Shown in pieces: positions 61,098 to 64,000 of a stretch of DNA of 64,000 nucleotides. The notes beneath the pieces were generated by a model, which did no database searches, was not told the DNA's origin, and saw only the letters and a list, made by a program, of their open reading frames with translations. The position numbers and the translations under genes were made by a program. The stretch's first letter is position 1; every line of letters begins with the position of its first letter. Origin of the DNA: Viscum album (lineage: Eukaryota > Streptophyta > Magnoliopsida > Santalales > Viscaceae); assembly GCA_963277665.1 (NCBI GenBank), contig OY728166.1:548201219-548265218 (forward strand), given 5' to 3'.

Positions 61098-63947
61098 TTA
61101 TAGGCCTACAAGTTTTCTTTCACCAACGTCATCCCAACAGGTTGGTGTACGACATCTCTTTCCGTATAACGCTTCATATGGTGCCATCTGAATACTTGAA
61201 TGGAAGCTATTGTTATAGGAAAATTCTACCAGAGGTAAATATTGATCCCACATACCCTGAAAGTCAAGTGAGCAAGATCTCAACATGTCTTCTAAGGTTT
61301 GAATAGTCCGTTCTGATTGTCCATCTATCTGAGGGTGGTAAGCAGTGCTCAAATGAAGTTCAGTATCCAGGGATTTCTGAAGACTTTTCCAAAATCTTGA
61401 AGTAAAACGGGGATCACGATCAGAAACAATCGATAGGTGTACTCCATGAAGTCTCACAACTTCATTAATGTATAGTCTTGCTAGACGTTCCAGGGGTAGA
61501 TCTTCTCTTATAGCAAGAAAATGTGCTGACTTGGTAAGACGATCAACAATAACCCATATTGCATCGTTCCTTCTAGGAGTCTTCGGTAGCCCCATGACAA
61601 AGTCCATCGTAACATTGTCCCATTTCCACTCCGGTATGGGAAGAGGTTGCATGACTCCTCCAGGCTGTTGCCTTCTAGCTTTCACTTGTTGACAAACCAT
61701 ACATCTTGACACAAAATCAGCAATCTCCCTATTCATGTTGTCCCACCAAAAATGTTCCTTCAAATCTCTATACATTTTGGTGCTCCCAGGGTGTATAGAG
61801 AAATTGGAACTATGAGCATCATCCAGCAATTCCCTTTTTAGATCAGGTATATTGGGAACACAAAGTATCTTCCCGAATTTCAAAATTCCATCTTCATACA
61901 CAAAGTCTCTCAATCTCCCATTATTCGCAGCTTTAATCTTCTTTTGGAATTCTTCATCATCGGTCTGAGAACTCTTAATCCTTTCTAGTAAAGATGGTTT
62001 GGCAACCATTTGAAAAAGAATTGATGTTTCACCTTCCCTGGTTATTCCCATGTCCAACTTCACTAGATCCATAAAAATTGGATCCCTTTCAATTCTCATA
62101 TTGTTCAAAACTCCATGGTCTTTTCTACTCAAAGCATCTACCACCTTGTTTGCCTTCCCTGGGTGGTAGTGTATCGTACAATCATAATACTTGAGTAATT
62201 CAAGCCATCTCCTTTGCCTCATGTTGAGTTCTTTTTGTGATAAAATATACTTCAAACTCTTGTGATCAGTATAAATCTCACATTTTTCACCATAGAGGTA
62301 GTGCCTCCATATCTTCAAAGCAAAGATCACTGCTGCTAACTCGAGATCATGAGTAGGATAGTTTTGTTCATGAATTTTCAACTGTCGTGATGCATAGGCA
62401 ATAACTCTATCATTCTGCATAAGGACATAGCCAAGTCCTTTCTTCGATGCATCACTATAAATAACGAACCCATCATTCCCTGATGGTAGAGTCAATATAG
62501 GAGCATTGACTAATCTTCTCTTCAGTTCTTCGAAACATTCTTCACACTCTTTTGTCCAAACAAATTTAACCCCTTTACGTGTGAGCTTCGTTAATGGGTT
62601 AGCCAATCGGGCAAAATTCTGGACGAAACGTCGATAATAACCTGCCAAACCAATAAAACTACGTACCTCAGTTATACTCGTAGGTGCTGGCCATTCTTGG
62701 ATTGCCTTGGTCTTAGAAGGATCAACAGAGATTCCATCTTTAGAGACAATATGGCCAAGAAATGAAATCTCCTGAAGCCAGAATTCACACTTGCTAAAAT
62801 TCCCATATAATTCATGCCTCCTCAGAGTCTTCAAGATAATGCACAAGTGATTTTCATGATCTTCGTAGGTTTTGGAGTATACCAAGATATCATCAATAAA
62901 TACCACCACAAATTCATCGAGATACTCCTTGAAAACTCTATTCATCAGATCCACGAATACAGAGGGTGCATTAGTCAATCCAAACGGCATTACAGTAAAC
63001 TCGTAATGCCCGTACCTGGTTCGAAATGCTGTCTTCGGAATGTATTCCTTCTTCACACACAACTGATGGTATCCAGATCGAAGGTCAATCTTTGAAAAGT
63101 ATTGAGCTCCATGCAGTTGGTCAAATAAATCATCAATACGAGGTAGGGGATACTTGTTCTTTATCGTTATAGCATTGATCTCCATGTAGTCGATACATAA
63201 CCTCATAGATCCATCTTTCTTTTTAACAAAAAGAACAGGGGCTCCCCATGGAGAAACACTAGGGCGAATAAATCCCTTATTACTCAATTCCTCTAGTTGT
63301 TTCTTTAGTTCGACTAACTCTACAGTGGCCATTCTATAAGGGGTCTTCGATATAGGCCTTGATCCAGGAATCAAATCAATGGAAAACTCAACTTCTCGTT
63401 CTGGAGGATGTCCAGGTAAATCTTCTGGAAATACATCTACAAATTCTTTCACAACAGGTACATCCTCTATTTGAACATTACTTTCCTCACCCGCAGTTAT
63501 TTCATTATCTTCCTCCCCAATAATTGAATTTAGTTGAGCTATTGAGGGTGGATCTAAATAAGAATTAGGTGGTGACGATTCTGCTCTAAAAATAAGGTGT
63601 TCCTTATCATTATCATCAAGAATCCTAACCTCTTCCTTCATACAATAAATCTTCGCATCATAGTCCGAATGCCAGTCCATACCGAGGATTATATCAAACT
63701 CAATCATAGGTATGACGATGAGATCAGCAGATAAAGAAAATTTATGTGCTCTAATGGGGACTAATTCACAAAACTTTGTTGCAACGATACTTCCCTTAGG
63801 AGTTTTAACTGACAACTCCCTTATTAAATCAAATTGGAAATATCTAATTTTCTTAGCAAACTGGGAAGATATGAAACAATGCGATGATCCAGAATCAAAT
63901 AATGCATTTGCTAAACTTGAGGAAACCATTAAATTACCTGCCACCAC
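61098..63947 (-). CDS. Element C protease-RT-RNase H-integrase polyprotein (949 codons)
   Basis: A long intact minus-strand frame; the M at 63947 is internal to the real polyprotein, whose frame stays open to 63989. Aspartic protease: DSG at residues 18-20, ILGMDW at 87-92. RT: about 235-410 with [11 protein letters not shown], catalytic Asp pair at 352-353. RNase H: D499, E536, D561 and D604 (YSDAS, LELAAV, YTDHKS, VVDALSR). Integrase: zinc ligands H712, H719, C749, C752; core D782, D843, E879, with 35 residues between the last two as in the DD35E family. It ends at a TAA before the C-terminal tail. All visible catalytic residues are present, so it could come from a recently active element. 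Only the terminal stop and the upstream one damage it. Confidence 0.95.
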   Translation of the reverse strand: MVAGNLMVSSSLANALFDSGSSHCFISSQFAKKIRYFQFDLIRELSVKTPKGSIVATKFCELVPIRAHKFSLSADLIVIPMIEFDIILGMDWHSDYDAKIYCMKEEVRILDDNDKEHLIFRAESSPPNSYLDPPSIAQLNSIIGEEDNEITAGEESNVQIEDVPVVKEFVDVFPEDLPGHPPEREVEFSIDLIPGSRPISKTPYRMATVELVELKKQLEELSNKGFIRPSVSPWGAPVLFVKKKDGSMRLCIDYMEINAITIKNKYPLPRIDDLFDQLHGAQYFSKIDLRSGYHQLCVKKEYIPKTAFRTRYGHYEFTVMPFGLTNAPSVFVDLMNRVFKEYLDEFVVVFIDDILVYSKTYEDHENHLCIILKTLRRHELYGNFSKCEFWLQEISFLGHIVSKDGISVDPSKTKAIQEWPAPTSITEVRSFIGLAGYYRRFVQNFARLANPLTKLTRKGVKFVWTKECEECFEELKRRLVNAPILTLPSGNDGFVIYSDASKKGLGYVLMQNDRVIAYASRQLKIHEQNYPTHDLELAAVIFALKIWRHYLYGEKCEIYTDHKSLKYILSQKELNMRQRRWLELLKYYDCTIHYHPGKANKVVDALSRKDHGVLNNMRIERDPIFMDLVKLDMGITREGETSILFQMVAKPSLLERIKSSQTDDEEFQKKIKAANNGRLRDFVYEDGILKFGKILCVPNIPDLKRELLDDAHSSNFSIHPGSTKMYRDLKEHFWWDNMNREIADFVSRCMVCQQVKARRQQPGGVMQPLPIPEWKWDNVTMDFVMGLPKTPRRNDAIWVIVDRLTKSAHFLAIREDLPLERLARLYINEVVRLHGVHLSIVSDRDPRFTSRFWKSLQKSLDTELHLSTAYHPQIDGQSERTIQTLEDMLRSCSLDFQGMWDQYLPLVEFSYNNSFHSSIQMAPYEALYGKRCRTPTCWDDVGERKLVGL

Positions 63948-63989
63948 GTCTTTCGGAGCTTCTACCTCAGCAGTAGTGATAGCATAAGC

Positions 63990-63992
63990 CTA
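63990..63992 (-). other. In-frame TAG upstream of element C protease
   Basis: The minus-strand frame reads Q-G-stop-A-Y-A-I-T-T before the protease. In relatives this position, just after the zinc-knuckle linker, usually reads Q-(G/A)-R-(V/A)-(Y/F)-A-(L/I)-T. It is either a disabling mutation or, less likely, a gag/pol boundary. gag itself lies outside the window. Confidence 0.7.
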
Positions 63993-64000
63993 GCCTTGAT

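Larger units (their letters stand above)
56927..64000 (-). mobile_element. Element C: younger Ty3/gypsy chromovirus (3' part, runs off the window)
   Basis: The minus-strand order within the window is protease-RT-RNase H-integrase-chromodomain tail (63989-60567), polypurine tract, 3' LTR (60517-56927). gag, leader and 5' LTR lie right of 64000. Only one stop (61098-61100) and one upstream of protease (63990-63992) are seen, so this is the best-preserved element here. It is related to but clearly distinct from element B (about half of pol residues identical by eye). The left flank ATTTT (56922-56926) is the candidate target duplication. Confidence 0.93.

Noticed and set aside
1..64000. tRNA, rRNA, microRNA-like or plastid/mitochondrial insert
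   Set aside because: No cloverleaf with proper A and B boxes, no rRNA core words and no organelle gene sequence were recognised by eye. A covariance-model scan would be needed to exclude small RNAs.

Overview
This is plant nuclear DNA from a large, repeat-rich, strongly AT-biased genome. I found no cellular protein-coding gene, tRNA, rRNA or CRISPR array. Every stretch of convincing coding sequence comes from transposable elements. The plant assignment rests on four things: Ty3/gypsy polyproteins of the plant chromovirus type (protease, RT, RNase H, integrase, chromodomain-like tail), primer-binding sites for initiator tRNA-Met and tRNA-Asp, very long LTRs, and decay dominated by C-to-T change at CG and CHG sites. 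I cannot name the species.

Layout. (1) 1-6780: 5' half of an old minus-strand chromovirus copy (element A), with a shredded gag-pol (1-2600), leader and PBS, and a 3.8 kb 5' LTR (2988-6780). (2) 6781-16140: AT-rich DNA with no gene. (3) 16145-19175: a degenerate 33-bp minisatellite, then a plus-strand copia-like LTR candidate loaded with 27-bp, 35-bp and 88-bp tandem arrays. (4) 19176-24523: AT-rich, with one LTR-like repeat (about 21973-23535) that recurs at about 46690-47910. (5) 24524-37467: a complete but dead minus-strand chromovirus (element B, 12.9 kb) with 3.9 kb LTRs, a perfect 5-bp target-site duplication CTACC, a 13-bp minisatellite in U3, and one gag-pol frame broken by 13 stops and a frameshift. 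B belongs to the same family as A. (6) 39511-45579: an old minus-strand element (D, 6.07 kb) with paired 1.58 kb LTRs, a decayed tRNA-Asp PBS and a PPT, but only 2.9 kb of interior without recognisable pol. It looks like a non-autonomous Athila/Tat-type derivative. (7) 47960-50760: extremely AT-rich. (8) 50760-52430: relic of a LINE-type ORF1 with a DUF4283-like domain, plus strand. (9) 53271-56926: truncated LTR of a second chromovirus family, into which a younger relative (element C, 56927 to beyond 64000) appears to have inserted. C has a 3.6 kb 3' LTR, a clean PPT and an almost intact pol.

How it fits together. All five Ty3-type LTR units with clear polarity (A, B, D, the truncated LTR, C) lie on the minus strand, so each element reads right to left. 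C is the best preserved, B is intermediate, and A, D and the older LTRs are old. The two chromovirus families share an LTR module (CTCACCC box plus a CAG|GT acceptor-like site). A and B also share three in-frame TAG codons, which hints at amplification of an already defective lineage or at repeated decay of methylated CAG codons.
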